Of a DNA stretch of 64,000 bases, positions 17,815 through 27,207 are shown in pieces (position 1 is the first letter of the stretch; each line of letters begins with the position of its first letter). The translations under genes were made by a program, and so were the position numbers. The notes beneath the pieces are model-generated. The model had not been told where the DNA came from. It did not search any database and was given only the letters and a program-made list of their open reading frames with translations. This stretch comes from Acidobacteriota bacterium (GTDB taxonomy: Bacteria; Acidobacteriota; Terriglobia; Acidiferrales; UBA7541). The stretch lies in contig PMTV01000053.1 in assembly GCA_003167215.1 (NCBI GenBank), positions 62,001 to 126,000 of the forward strand, read 5' to 3'.

Positions 17815-18399
17815 TCAGAAGTGGGGTGGATGAGTCAGAATCCGCGTCAATCCGATGAGCACCAGCGCCAGGAGCATAGGTGCAAACACAAAGTAAATGA
17901 TTCGGACCTTGGGCCAGAGCCATTGGGGCAGCTTGTCGGCGAACTTGTCGCTCCACGTGGTGCCCAGCCGCATCGGCATCTCCGCCTCGGGAGAGCCTGC
18001 TTTCCATCGAGAAGCGATCCAAGTAGCACGAAGATTGGAGAACAGCACAACGCAAATTAATATCTTTAGAACACCAGGTCCCGCTACCGTCTCTAGAACG
18101 AACATGAGGAAAACGAGCAATGCTGCATAAAGACTGTGCTCTCTGACACCCACCCCACCGAGAAAATAGTAGAGAGCGCCAATGCAAGCAAGGATGGGAT
18201 GACCTATGATGACGATTGTTACGAACGCAATCGCAGCTGCGATTGCGCAAATCCAATAGCCCTGCATTCCCAGATCGTCTGCGTCTGTGCCCGTTTGAAT
18301 CGCGGGCCAAAACAGACTCTTGAGGCGGTTGTCCGTCCGCGGCTCCGAATTCGATATGCCCAGTGTTTGCATGGACGGATTACAACTCAAAACCTGCAC
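17815..18399 (-). CDS. Hypothetical inner-membrane protein
   Basis: About 194 residues with four hydrophobic segments: WICAIAAAIAFVTIVIIG near 50, ILACIGALYYFLGG near 70, ALLVFLMFVLETVAG and VLKILICVVLF, and a last one near the C-terminus (IIYFVFAPMLLALVLIGL). Between the fourth and the last is a charged cytosolic loop. No family is recognised. The start is uncertain (GTG at 18399 or ATG at 18372). It is divergent from the Hint-domain gene and opposite in strand to the surrounding virion-like genes, so it is either host cargo or a lysogenic-conversion type gene. Confidence 0.5.
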   Translation of the reverse strand: MQVLSCNPSMQTLGISNSEPRTDNRLKSLFWPAIQTGTDADDLGMQGYWICAIAAAIAFVTIVIIGHPILACIGALYYFLGGVGVREHSLYAALLVFLMFVLETVAGPGVLKILICVVLFSNLRATWIASRWKAGSPEAEMPMRLGTTWSDKFADKLPQWLWPKVRIIYFVFAPMLLALVLIGLTRILTHPPHF

Positions 18400-18440
18400 G
18401 CTGTCCAGGAAAACCTGTAACCGAAGCCGTACTAATCAAG

Positions 18441-19457
18441 ATGCTAAATATTTCGCAAATTGAGGCGCTGCGGCGCACGAATCCGCAGCTTTACGAAGCC
18501 ATGAAGCGGCTGGCTGAGGCTTCGCTCGGGCCGAACCAGGGCTGGAGCATCGACAACCAGATCACCGACGGCACGAATTTCGCGCGGGTGACTTCTGGTG
18601 CGTTGACCGGAAATCAGATCGACCCAACGAAGGCGGGCGTGCTGATGAAAGGCTCCGTGCCGCCGACGTGGTCCGGCGCGTTCACCTATGTTTCCACCAC
18701 GACGAGCATCACGTGGACCTGGAGTGGGCTCACAATTTCCCGAGCTGACGGCACGTCAACCACAGTCGCAAACGGCTCGCTCGGCGTTACCGGGCTCACA
18801 GCCGCCACCACTTATTATTTTTACCCTTACTGGGACGATGTAGCGCTTACGATTGCGTGGGTGGGAGCGATCGCCGGAAGCGTAGGCTCGCCTGCAAACG
18901 CGCAGAGCGCGAAAACAAATGTGGCCGCGCAGCAGCAAGCGTTGCAAGGACGCGTTCCGCTTTCGCAAGGCGCGATGATTGCGGCCACCACCAGCAGCGG
19001 AACCGGCGGGGGTTCGGGCGGAGGGAGCGGAAGTTGCTTGCGCGCCGGGATGGTGGTGCAGACGAAGGAGCGCGGCACGGTCAAGATTGAGTCGTGCCAG
19101 GTGGGCGAGCATCTTTGTTGTCCGTGCCATACACACGGAGAGCCGTGGACGCGCATCATGCGGCTGGAAGTTCGCGACGCCGACACGTTCATCCGCCTCC
19201 ATTTTTCGAATCACGAATCGCTGGAGGTCACGCCGCACCACATTTTCACCTTGGCTGACGGGTCGCCGATGCGCGCCGAGCGTTTGTGCTTGAGCGATGT
19301 ACTAGTTGGCCGCTTCGGGCGCATCACCATAAGGAAAATTGAGGTCATCGTCGAGGAAGGGCAGAAGGTGACGGTGAGCTGTGAGCCGTATCACCAATTT
19401 TTCGCAGGGCGCGGCGATGCGGCGATCTTGACGCACAACTACACCTTTTCTTCGTAA
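18441..19457 (+). CDS. Virion-cluster protein with C-terminal Hint (bacterial intein-like) domain
   Basis: A 338-residue protein. The N-terminal 185 residues start with a short helix (ISQIEALRRTNPQLYEAMKR) and continue as beta-rich, tail-protein-like sequence. A Gly/Ser linker (about 187-198) leads to a Hint fold at 199-333. Visible motifs are the N-terminal nucleophile Cys199 in CLRAGMVV, the block B pattern SLEVTPHHIFTLADG near 260, and the block F/G end VSCEPYHQFFAG then ILTHN (His332-Asn333). The residue after Asn is Tyr and only five residues follow, so normal splicing with a Cys/Ser/Thr acceptor is not expected. Cleavage at either end is chemically plausible. No endonuclease domain is present. 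This resembles bacterial intein-like domains. Confidence 0.75.
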   Translation: MLNISQIEALRRTNPQLYEAMKRLAEASLGPNQGWSIDNQITDGTNFARVTSGALTGNQIDPTKAGVLMKGSVPPTWSGAFTYVSTTTSITWTWSGLTISRADGTSTTVANGSLGVTGLTAATTYYFYPYWDDVALTIAWVGAIAGSVGSPANAQSAKTNVAAQQQALQGRVPLSQGAMIAATTSSGTGGGSGGGSGSCLRAGMVVQTKERGTVKIESCQVGEHLCCPCHTHGEPWTRIMRLEVRDADTFIRLHFSNHESLEVTPHHIFTLADGSPMRAERLCLSDVLVGRFGRITIRKIEVIVEEGQKVTVSCEPYHQFFAGRGDAAILTHNYTFSS

Positions 19458-19492
19458 GTCACACCTGCACTCTTACCTGGTTCGCTCTGCAA

Positions 19493-19852
19493 ATGACTGG
19501 AAAACGCTACTATCTGACGACGCTCGGCGCGTGGCATCTCCACGCTACGCGATTTGTGAATTCGCATTGGCTCGCGCTGGCACAGGCTGGGGCGACTATT
19601 GTCGCCGGCGAAGTTGCTACTGACGACGCGACGATGATCCTGGTGCTTGTCGAAGCGGATGAAGGCGCGCATCTAGCGCTTGAGGATGACGTGGCGTTCG
19701 AAGCGCTGCCGCATCCTCTCGGACAAAACCCAATCTCGGAGACAGCGCAAACTGCGCTCGCTGCGTACGGAGTCGCGCCAGGGGCAACCACGTTCGACGC
19801 GGCCGAGGCCGTCGCCACTGCGCATCCGCTGCTGCGCCACCGAGTGTTCTGA
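19493..19852 (+). CDS. Hypothetical protein next to the Hint gene
   Basis: A 119-residue protein without a recognised domain or signal peptide. It begins MTGKRYYLTTLGAWHLHATR and contains an acidic central stretch (VLVEADEGAHLALEDDVAFEALPHP). The gene lies 35 bases after the Hint gene and 11 bases before the acetyltransferase-like gene on the same strand, so the three look like an operon. A chaperone or processing-partner role for the Hint protein is conceivable but is speculation. Confidence 0.55.
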   Translation: MTGKRYYLTTLGAWHLHATRFVNSHWLALAQAGATIVAGEVATDDATMILVLVEADEGAHLALEDDVAFEALPHPLGQNPISETAQTALAAYGVAPGATTFDAAEAVATAHPLLRHRVF

Positions 19853-19863
19853 TTTTAAAGCAC

Positions 19864-20265
19864 GTGCTCATCCGCGAATACACTGAGGCTGATCTTGACA
19901 CGCTGCGGCGAATGCACGCGCAGCAAGGATTTGAGTACGCGTTTCCCGATCTGGCGGATCCGCTGTTTGTTTCGAAGCTGGTGGTGGAAGATGGCGCGGG
20001 GTGCGCGGTGATGGCTTCGCTCGCGCGATTGACTTGCGAAATGTATCTGCTAGTTGCGCCGGGGGAAGGGAATCCGTGCGAACGTTACGCGCGCCTGCTG
20101 GCGCTGCACCGCGCCGGTGAACGCGACCTGCTGGCGCGCGGTTTGCACGATGCGCACGCCTGGCTGCCTCCGCCTATCGCCAAGAAATTCGGTCGCCGCC
20201 TTGCGGCCCTCGGCTGGGTCCGCGACGACGCGTGGACGCCGTACTGCCGGCGGCTGATTTTGTAA
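19864..20265 (+). CDS. GNAT-like N-acetyltransferase family protein
   Basis: A 133-residue protein with a GTG start. It opens with the LIREYTEADLDTLRRMHA pattern of GNAT enzymes, which use acetyl-CoA to acetylate amines. The central acetyl-CoA loop (Gln/Arg-x-x-Gly-x-Gly/Ala) is not clearly present: the corresponding region reads MYLLVAPGEGNPCERYARL. Thus the fold may be kept while catalysis is uncertain. Small GNAT-like proteins occur in phage structural operons. It is the last gene of the Hint operon and converges on the minus-strand GAF gene with 19 bases between them. Confidence 0.5.
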   Translation: MLIREYTEADLDTLRRMHAQQGFEYAFPDLADPLFVSKLVVEDGAGCAVMASLARLTCEMYLLVAPGEGNPCERYARLLALHRAGERDLLARGLHDAHAWLPPPIAKKFGRRLAALGWVRDDAWTPYCRRLIL

Positions 20266-20284
20266 TGTGGGGCTGGTCGCAGAT

Positions 20285-20776
20285 CTAACTGCTAGGGTGA
20301 GATTCGATCCAGGTGCCGAGGAGTTTGGCGGCGTACTCGCATAGCTTTTTGTCCTCGGATGCAAAGGCGGCGCGGAAATGGCTGTCGATGTCCAGCTCGC
20401 CGACGACGGTTCCTGCGACAAAGACAGGCACGACGATCTCGGATTTGGTCTCCACAGAGCAGGCCAGGTAGCGCGAATCGGCGCCGACATCGTCGACGAT
20501 GACCGTCTCGCCGCTGGAGGCTGCGGCTCCGCAAATGCCCTGATTCAGCCTGATGCGAGTGTGCGGGGTCATCGAGCCTTTGAACGGCCCCAGCACCAGC
20601 ATATCTTCGGCGGGCTCTTTTTCGATCATGTAGAAGCCCACCCAGTTGTATTTCAGCAGATTCTTGTGCAGCAGGCCGACAATGCCCGTCATTAATTCGC
20701 GAGCGGAAGTTGCAGCCGCGGCGAGGGCATCCAGCTCGGGAATAAGGTCTTTGGGTTCCGGATTCGCTCGAAACAT
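20285..20776 (-). CDS. GAF-domain protein, free methionine-(R)-sulfoxide reductase-like
   Basis: A 163-residue single GAF domain. The pattern YNWVGFYMIEKEPAEDMLVLGPF, then RIRLNQGICGAA, then YLACSVETKSEIVVPV and GELDIDS aligns, from memory, with the fRMsr (YebR) family, which reduces free methionine-R-sulfoxide with active-site cysteines. Two of the three usual cysteines are seen (in GICG and LACS). The upstream one, normally shortly before the Arg-Ile pair, appears to be replaced in SMTPHTRI, so the thiol relay may differ. It is cytoplasmic. The start at 20776 is the only good Met. Confidence 0.75.
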   Translation of the reverse strand: MFRANPEPKDLIPELDALAAAATSARELMTGIVGLLHKNLLKYNWVGFYMIEKEPAEDMLVLGPFKGSMTPHTRIRLNQGICGAAASSGETVIVDDVGADSRYLACSVETKSEIVVPVFVAGTVVGELDIDSHFRAAFASEDKKLCEYAAKLLGTWIESHPSS

Positions 20777-20865
20777 ATTTGAATTAAATCATGTCGTGGC
20801 GGAATCGCGATGCCGCGCCGTGCGATTTCGTTTCCATCAGCGCAACTCTAGGCTGCGCGACAGAA

Positions 20866-20889
20866 GGCGGCGGCAAGCCGCCGCACTCC
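20866..20889. repeat. Palindromic repeat GGCGGCGGCAAGCCGCCG
   Basis: A strong hairpin (GGCGGC, loop, GCCGCC) followed by CACTCC. It lies between the start of the GAF gene and the 3' end of the dehydrogenase remnant and may be another REP-type element. Confidence 0.5.
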
Positions 20890-20906
20890 AAATGGAACTG
20901 AAAATT

Positions 20907-21138
20907 CTAGCTGGGGGGATTGGGGCCGGCGAGGAATCCGCCGGCGAGGACGAGGTATTGGCCGGTCATAAAAGAAGCGCGATCGGAGGACATCCACACG
21001 ACAGCTTCCGCGATTTCCATCGGGGTTCCGAAACGGCCGATGGGATGGAGGCTGATTGCGTAGGGCTTGACCTCTGGCGTGCCAAAGAGACGCTCACCCA
21101 TAGCCGTTTCGATTACCGCGGGACAGACGGCATTTACC
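20907..21138 (-). pseudogene. C-terminal remnant of a short-chain dehydrogenase/reductase
   Basis: The minus strand encodes the last 75 or so residues of an SDR enzyme. VNAVCPAVIETAM is typical of the region after the catalytic Tyr-x-x-x-Lys, and IGRFGTPMEIAEAVVWMSSD then FMTGQYLVLAGGF are typical of the C-terminus. The Rossmann Gly motif and the catalytic Ser-Tyr-Lys are absent because similarity stops at about 21138, exactly where beta-helix coding sequence on the plus strand begins. An internal Met could start only a 64-residue fragment. The gene is therefore interpreted as broken by deletion or insertion. Confidence 0.75.
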
Positions 21139-23055
21139 GCGTCGGCTGGCGCAAGCGGCTTCCTCGCGTTTCAGGGCAGCGGGACATCCGGGCATCCCAT
21201 TACGTTGCAATTCACCTCTGGAGCGGTTTTGACCGCAGCCTATTGGGGCACGAATGGAGCGATTTATTCGAACGGAAACAACTACATTACGGTGGACGGA
21301 AACAACCTTGGCGGAACGGTCACAGCGTCGGCCAACGGAACAAGCCTGGCCAATCAGCAAAGCACCAGTAAGGGCGTCTATCTAGTCGGATGCTCGAGCT
21401 GCACGGTGCAAAATTTGAACGTGACGAACATCTACGTGCATACCTGCGTGTGGGCGACGACCGGAAGCAATCCGCTGGTGAACTGCACGGACGAAGGCGG
21501 CTACAACACCTATGCCATCTGGATAAATGGCGGGTCGAATTCGCTCCTTACCGGAAACAAAGTGAACGACGCGCACTGGGGATTGACGTTCACCTTCAAT
21601 GCGGGAACTACAAGCTCCAACGACCAGATAACCTATAACACCGGATTCAATCTGGACCACGGAGTTTTCACTGCGGACAACAATTCGAATGCGACCATCA
21701 CCGGATTCGTGATTGACCACAACAATATCTCGGGCGGGCAGAACTGGGACGACAACTCCGACCAGAATCACCATGATCCAATTCACATTTCGACCAACAG
21801 CACGGGTACGACCATGCCCGCCCCGCAAATCTCAAACAATACGATTTTACCAGGGTCAAGTTTTCAAGGCCTCCACGCGAACACCGCTATTTATATCGCG
21901 GGCGGCTGCTCAGGCTGCACCAACGGGTCAGGAATCACGGGCGCGAACGTCTTCAATAACGTAATAATTAGTGCATTTACCGGAACCATCGGCTCCAACA
22001 ATTACCAACCGATTTATGGAACCGCGGCTATTGCCATGTACGGCCTGAACGGTCTCGCCGCAAACAACACAATCGTTGGGGCGACCACGTCTGCTTGCAG
22101 CCAGGGAAATTCCGCTATCCAGTACCTCGGGACAGGGACGATTGAGCAGAATAATATCGCAACGGGCATGGGGTTATTCACCTTCAACGACGGCGGCAGC
22201 ACCTTGGGATTCAGCAACTACAACGATGTGTACGGGACGGGGACCACTCCGTTTCATGCGGGGAGTACTTATTATGGTTTGGCGAGTTGGCAGGCTTGCA
22301 CCACCGGGTGCCAGACGACGGCTGGCGCTCCAGACTTGAACAGTACGACGGCGAATCCGCTGCTGAATGCTTCGGGCGTGCCGCCGTACCAGTTGACGAA
22401 CAGTGGTTCAGCGGCGTGGCAGAAGGGAACGAACCTGACTTCGCTCGGCGTTGCTGCCCTTGATATAGACGCAAACGGAGTGGCGCGGCCGGCGACCGGG
22501 AATTGGGATATGGGCGCGTATGAATCATCGGCGAGCGGCGCTGTGACGCTCACTCCGACGTCCTACACTTTCGCCACCACGGTGGTGGACCAGCCCAGCT
22601 CGGACAGCCCCGCCGTTTTCACCCTGGCCAACAGCAGCGGTTCGACTGTCACGAGCATTTCAATTTCCTTTACAGGCGCGAACGCAGGGGACTTTTCCCA
22701 AACGACTTCGTGCGGAAGCTCTCTCGCGAACGGTTCATTCTGCTTGATAAACGTTACCTTCACTCCCGCAGCGGTCGGTTCGCGCAGCGCTACGCTTAGC
22801 GTTTCGGACTCAGGCGCCAGCAGTCCCCAAACTTCCAGTCTTTCCGGCATAGCAGTTCCTTCGGTGACCAATCCGTCTCCAGCCAACCCCGTCACATTTG
22901 GAGTTGTGGTCACGGATCCCTCCATTCCATCCACGGTGAAAAATGAAAAACACGCTCAGAACCTTTCTGCTTACGATTTTGACCACATCGCTCTGGTTGG
23001 CTTCCTGCACCAAGACCGTCCCGGTAACGCCGCCGGCGCCTCCGCCAGTCAATAA
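21067..23055 (+). CDS. Beta-helix protein with choice-of-anchor D-like domain, N-terminus lost or chimeric
   Basis: The open frame codes for about 662 residues. The first 23 or so residues are the reverse complement of the SDR remnant and are unlikely to be native, so the gene seems to have lost its own start and signal peptide. From GFLAFQGSGTSGHPITLQF onward it is a right-handed parallel beta-helix (NOSIC/PbH1-type repeats such as NNYITVDGNNLGG and NNTILPGS), as found in exported polysaccharide-active enzymes. Near residue 495 a choice-of-anchor D-like Ig domain starts (LTPTSYTFATTVVDQ). The last 35 residues overlap the next gene in another frame and may be a readthrough tail. Whether it is expressed is uncertain. 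Confidence 0.55.
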   Translation: MTSGVPKRRSPIAVSITAGQTAFTASAGASGFLAFQGSGTSGHPITLQFTSGAVLTAAYWGTNGAIYSNGNNYITVDGNNLGGTVTASANGTSLANQQSTSKGVYLVGCSSCTVQNLNVTNIYVHTCVWATTGSNPLVNCTDEGGYNTYAIWINGGSNSLLTGNKVNDAHWGLTFTFNAGTTSSNDQITYNTGFNLDHGVFTADNNSNATITGFVIDHNNISGGQNWDDNSDQNHHDPIHISTNSTGTTMPAPQISNNTILPGSSFQGLHANTAIYIAGGCSGCTNGSGITGANVFNNVIISAFTGTIGSNNYQPIYGTAAIAMYGLNGLAANNTIVGATTSACSQGNSAIQYLGTGTIEQNNIATGMGLFTFNDGGSTLGFSNYNDVYGTGTTPFHAGSTYYGLASWQACTTGCQTTAGAPDLNSTTANPLLNASGVPPYQLTNSGSAAWQKGTNLTSLGVAALDIDANGVARPATGNWDMGAYESSASGAVTLTPTSYTFATTVVDQPSSDSPAVFTLANSSGSTVTSISISFTGANAGDFSQTTSCGSSLANGSFCLINVTFTPAAVGSRSATLSVSDSGASSPQTSSLSGIAVPSVTNPSPANPVTFGVVVTDPSIPSTVKNEKHAQNLSAYDFDHIALVGFLHQDRPGNAAGASASQ

Positions 23056-23425
23056 AGACTGGCTCATCACCGCGAACTTCAGCTACAACTTTACGAACTA
23101 TATGCAGTGCGGCGCGAGGGCTGCAAGCGACGTGAGTGTCACGTCCGGATGCATCACCGGATTTACCTGGGGCTATCTGAACGCGCAGGGCGTGCAAGTG
23201 CCGCTGAAAACCAGCCCGGTCTCAGTCTGTTCGGGGTCGACCCAGCCACAATCCTGCACCGACAGCGCCAATAGCCAGCTTCCCATCGGCTCGGACACCT
23301 TCACGATCGTGGTGAACTACATCGATTCAACAGGCAAGCCACAAATCACTTCGCCCGTAACATCCTCGTCACCGGTTGTTATTGCTGCCGGCCTCCCGCA
23401 GGGTTTCAGCATCTCCGCCCAGTAG
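22943..23425 (+). CDS. Small lipoprotein
   Basis: A 160-residue protein. A short basic start (MKNTLR), a hydrophobic core and the lipobox LASC predict a lipoprotein with acylated Cys at about residue 22. A Pro-rich linker (PVTPPAPPPV) follows. The mature domain has four Cys residues (MQCGAR, SGCITG, VCSGS, QSCTD) that could form two disulfides, and is beta-rich. No family is recognised. The start overlaps the 3' end of the beta-helix frame by about 110 bases, and a weak GGTGA precedes it. Confidence 0.6.
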   Translation: MKNTLRTFLLTILTTSLWLASCTKTVPVTPPAPPPVNKDWLITANFSYNFTNYMQCGARAASDVSVTSGCITGFTWGYLNAQGVQVPLKTSPVSVCSGSTQPQSCTDSANSQLPIGSDTFTIVVNYIDSTGKPQITSPVTSSSPVVIAAGLPQGFSISAQ

Positions 23426-23494
23426 CCAGAAGCTGAACACCAGCGGGACGCGTTCGTTGACTTGCTACGACGCGCAACCTAAGATGCTCGGCTA

Positions 23495-26302
23495 ATGGCG
23501 GACTCACGCCCACTTAGTGGAACAACGGTTTCGCATTACCGCATCGTGGAAAAGCTCGGCGGCGGCGGAATGGGCGTGGTGTACTCCGCCGAAGACACAA
23601 AACTCCGCCGCCTGGTCGCGTTGAAATTCCTGCCGGACGATACTGCGAGCGATCCCCATGCCATCGAGCGCTTCCGTCGGGAAGCACGCGCGGCCTCCGC
23701 ACTGAACCATCCAAATATTTGCATCATTCACGACATTGATGAAGACCAGGGCCAGCATTTCCTGGTAATGGAATTTCTGGAAGGCCAAACGCTGAAGCAC
23801 CGCATCGCGCAAGGAGCTATCCCGCTGGACGAACTGCTGGAGATCGGGATTCAGGTGTCCACTGCGCTGGACGCTGCGCACGGGAAGGGAATCGTTCACC
23901 GCGATATCAAGCCCGCGAATATTTTCCTCGTTCGGCATGGGCAAGCCAAAGTGCTCGATTTCGGCCTAGCCAAGGTTGTGGCGACGCACCGCGTAGTACC
24001 CGGCATCACTGTGTCGGCGCTTCCCACTGCGTCCGAGCAAGAGCTGCTGAGTAGCCCCGGCTCGGCGATGGGCACGGTGGCCTATATGTCGCCGGAGCAG
24101 GCCTTGGGTGAAGATCTGGACGCTCGCTCGGATCTTTTCTCCTTCGGCGTGGTTCTCTACGAAATGGCCACGGGTGCCATGGCGTTTTATGGCGCAACGT
24201 CGGGAGCGATGTTCGACGCGATCTTGCACAAAGATCCAGTAGCGCCGGGCCGGTTGAACCCGCAGCTTCCGCCGGAACTCGATCGCATAATTCATAAGGC
24301 CCTTGAAAAGGACCGCGCGCTTCGCTATCAGCACGCTTCCGAACTGCGCGCTGATTTGCAGCGCCTCAAACGAGACAGCACTTCCGGACGCGTGTCTATT
24401 GCAGGAAGCGGAACTCAACCAGTCCTTTCTCAACCGGCGGCGCCTTCTTCATCTTCGGGTTTGTCTGCGCAGGCATCCGGTGAAAAGACCTCGAGCAGTT
24501 CTGTTGTCGTAGCCGTTGCGAAACAGCACAAGATTGGACTTGCCACCGGAGCCTTGATCGCTATCGTGGTCCTGGCTGCAGCAGCCTATGGTCTATATGC
24601 TCTGCTCCACCGCGCCGGCCCCGCGCCGTTCGCGGACTTCACCATCACGCAAGTCACTAACAACGGGAAATCAGTCGAAGCGGCCATTTCCCCAGACGGC
24701 AAATATCTTCTGAGCGTCCTGGAGGACAAAGGCAAACAAAGCCTTTGGCTCCGCCACGTGCTCACGAACAGCGACACCCAAGTGATTCCGCCTGCGGAGG
24801 CGTTTTACCAGACCCTGACATTTTCGCCGGATGGCAATTACATTTATTTCCGTAAGGCGACAGACAACACGCACACTGCGTTCAACGCTTTCCGCGCTCC
24901 GGTGCTGGGTGGCACACCGCAGCTCGTCGTGCGAAACATCGACAGCGCGATTAGCTTCTCTCCCGACGGACGAATAGCCTACGCACGAGGAAATGATCCG
25001 GAGCTTGGAAAGTTCCAAGTGCTCATCGCGAACGCGGACGGCACGAACGAAAGGATGTTTTATAGCGGGCCTAGCACGTTTGCTCCGCTATTCGTACCCT
25101 GGTCGCCAGACGGCAAACAGATCGCTACACTTAGGCCCGGCCCCGGCGAGCCGATGAGTAACATTGAGTTCCGGGATGTGACGTCCGCCAAAGTGCAGGC
25201 GGTTGTACCTTTCAATAAAATTCAGCTCAACGACCTGGCGTGGCTGCCCGACGGCGGCGGCCTGGTGGTGACCTATCAGAACAATGCGACACCTCTTGCC
25301 CGGGCTCAGATCGGGCTGCTCTCCACGACAGCAACCGATTTCCGCCCCATCACCAAGGACACGAATAGCTATCGGACGCTGACACTCTCAGCCGACGGAA
25401 AGGCGCTGGCCACCGTCCAACAAAAAGCCACAAGCACCCTGTACCTGTTGCCGACCGGCGGATTCTCCGGAATCCCTCCGGCTCCGGCTTTGGCGCAGCT
25501 CAAAGACTCTTTTGTTTTTAACTGGGCCTCAAACGGAGACCTGTACTTTGCCGATGGCGGCACTTTGCTGCGAATCTCACCGGACGGCGCGAGCAAGACG
25601 ACCATAGTTAGTGACCCTGGCGCCGTAATAGCGGCGGCGATCGCCTGTCCGAATGGATCCGACGTGATACTTCAATGGGACGGCCACTCCGCTACCAAGA
25701 TCAACGTTTGGCGCATGTCTCCCGACGGCTCCAACCTGAAGCAAGTCACCTATGGCAGCGCAGACCTTTCCGCAAAGTGCATGCCGGACGGAAAGTGGGT
25801 GTATTACGAAGACTGGGTCAACTCCCACATTATGCGCGTGCCCATAAACGGTGGAACGCCTGAAATTGTGCCGGGAACGATCGTTCCGCACACTATTTTC
25901 TCGTCGCCGGGCTTCGGTACTTCAGCGGATGGAAAGTGGCTTGCGATCCTTCTTGATCAGGTGGAGTCGAGCGGCTTCGGCACCAATAAAATTGCGCTGA
26001 TTCCACTCGATGCCGGACCGAATCCACCCGTGCGGTTGCTCGACCCCGATCCGAGGGTTGCCCTGAATCCGCAATTCACCCCCGATGGAAGCGCTATCGT
26101 GTATCCCATTCGTGAAAACGGAGTGGACAATCTGTGGCTCCAGCCGCTCGACGGCTCCCGCGGCCGCCAAATCACAGCCTTCGAGACGGATCTCATCCAG
26201 GACTTTCGCTTCTCGCCCGACGGTAAGAACCTCGGCGTTTTCCGCGAGCACGACGAATCCGACGTGGTGCTTCTGCACGATGCCGGCGGATCACTGCGCT
26301 GA
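23495..26302 (+). CDS. Transmembrane Ser/Thr protein kinase with PD40 propeller
   Basis: A 935-residue Hanks-type kinase. The kinase domain (about 14-290) shows the Gly-loop [14 protein letters not shown], Lys44 in VALKFL, the catalytic loop [10 protein letters not shown] and the DFG motif in [10 protein letters not shown] low-complexity Ser-rich linker follows, then one transmembrane helix ([23 protein letters not shown] near 355). The outer C-terminal half is a TolB/PD40-type propeller with repeats of the form SPDGK ([25 protein letters not shown] and [11 protein letters not shown]). The architecture is very common in Acidobacteria. The kinase half is cytoplasmic and the propeller probably periplasmic sensor. 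The substrate is unknown. Confidence 0.92.
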   Translation: MADSRPLSGTTVSHYRIVEKLGGGGMGVVYSAEDTKLRRLVALKFLPDDTASDPHAIERFRREARAASALNHPNICIIHDIDEDQGQHFLVMEFLEGQTLKHRIAQGAIPLDELLEIGIQVSTALDAAHGKGIVHRDIKPANIFLVRHGQAKVLDFGLAKVVATHRVVPGITVSALPTASEQELLSSPGSAMGTVAYMSPEQALGEDLDARSDLFSFGVVLYEMATGAMAFYGATSGAMFDAILHKDPVAPGRLNPQLPPELDRIIHKALEKDRALRYQHASELRADLQRLKRDSTSGRVSIAGSGTQPVLSQPAAPSSSSGLSAQASGEKTSSSSVVVAVAKQHKIGLATGALIAIVVLAAAAYGLYALLHRAGPAPFADFTITQVTNNGKSVEAAISPDGKYLLSVLEDKGKQSLWLRHVLTNSDTQVIPPAEAFYQTLTFSPDGNYIYFRKATDNTHTAFNAFRAPVLGGTPQLVVRNIDSAISFSPDGRIAYARGNDPELGKFQVLIANADGTNERMFYSGPSTFAPLFVPWSPDGKQIATLRPGPGEPMSNIEFRDVTSAKVQAVVPFNKIQLNDLAWLPDGGGLVVTYQNNATPLARAQIGLLSTTATDFRPITKDTNSYRTLTLSADGKALATVQQKATSTLYLLPTGGFSGIPPAPALAQLKDSFVFNWASNGDLYFADGGTLLRISPDGASKTTIVSDPGAVIAAAIACPNGSDVILQWDGHSATKINVWRMSPDGSNLKQVTYGSADLSAKCMPDGKWVYYEDWVNSHIMRVPINGGTPEIVPGTIVPHTIFSSPGFGTSADGKWLAILLDQVESSGFGTNKIALIPLDAGPNPPVRLLDPDPRVALNPQFTPDGSAIVYPIRENGVDNLWLQPLDGSRGRQITAFETDLIQDFRFSPDGKNLGVFREHDESDVVLLHDAGGSLR

Positions 26303-26466
26303 TGTAAGTCAAGTTATTGGAACGATCCACCGCCAGGTTCTTAGCTGAGATTTTCCATTGCATTCACATCAGAAGGGAATTCCTCCGCATCACGCACGCC
26401 TGTCTGAATCCTCAATTTAACGAAACTCGTTCGTTCGCACGCAGTTCAATCCAGGAGAAAATCGAA

Positions 26467-27168
26467 ATGAAAACCCTACGTAAAGCAGCAGACGCAGTAC
26501 TGATAGGAATCCTTTGCGGCTCGCTGGTGATAAGCACAGTTACGCTCGGCGGCTGCAATTCAACGCAAGTGGAAGCAGACATTCAAAAAGTTATCGCGCT
26601 GCTTCCTACAGCTGTCCAGATCGCCGGCAGCATCTTGAACATCGTTGCCGCCGCGGAAGGGAACTCAGCTCCCAGCGCATCCGTTCTCGCCACGGTGAAA
26701 AACGCTTCCGGGCAAATCCAGGCGGATCTCACCTTGGCGAATAGCCTAGTCGCGCAGTATCAAACCGACCTGGCCTCGGCTCCCGCAGGCGTCCTGGGAC
26801 AGATCGACGCGGCCGTCGCGGACGCGCAGCAAAACATCGCCGCAATCCTCAGCGCCGTTCACGTTGCAAACGCCACAGTGGTTGCGGCAGTGAATTCCGC
26901 AGTCGCCAGTGTGCAAACCGTAATCCTCGCGCTTATCGCTGTGTTGCCGGCACCCGCGCCCGCCGCGCTTTTTCCCAAGCTGAGCGCTTCTCTGCAGGCG
27001 GCGGGAATCCAGCCGGGAAGTGTGAAGGTTGCGATTCCTACTCCCCATGCATTCGCCAAATCGTTCAACACCGACGCGCGCATCGTGGCCGTAGAGCAAG
27101 CCTATCCCACCGCATCGATAAAAGTTCCCGTCCCGCACGTTCGCATTTTCGGCGTGCCCCTGCCGTAG
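26467..27168 (+). CDS. Alanine-rich lipoprotein
   Basis: A 233-residue protein. The start at 26467 gives a signal peptide with lipobox TLGGC, so Cys about residue 35 is probably lipidated. The mature protein is Ala/Val/Gln-rich and helical, with a long amphipathic stretch such as VKNASGQIQADLTLANSLVAQ. The C-terminal 45 residues are Pro/Val-rich and contain FAKSFNTDARIVAVEQAYP. A GGAG site lies about 10 bases before ATG. The next gene, a papain-like protease, starts 39 bases later, so the two are likely co-transcribed and the lipoprotein may be its partner or target; this is inferred. Confidence 0.65.
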   Translation: MKTLRKAADAVLIGILCGSLVISTVTLGGCNSTQVEADIQKVIALLPTAVQIAGSILNIVAAAEGNSAPSASVLATVKNASGQIQADLTLANSLVAQYQTDLASAPAGVLGQIDAAVADAQQNIAAILSAVHVANATVVAAVNSAVASVQTVILALIAVLPAPAPAALFPKLSASLQAAGIQPGSVKVAIPTPHAFAKSFNTDARIVAVEQAYPTASIKVPVPHVRIFGVPLP

Positions 27169-27207
27169 AGACGCGAACACCTCTGCGGGCAAAACGGAGA
27201 ACAGACG

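Noticed and set aside
18441-19457. Canonical splicing intein with homing endonuclease
   Set aside because: The Hint region is only about 135 residues with no endonuclease domain, the residue after the terminal Asn is Tyr, and only five residues follow it. Normal splicing is therefore unlikely.
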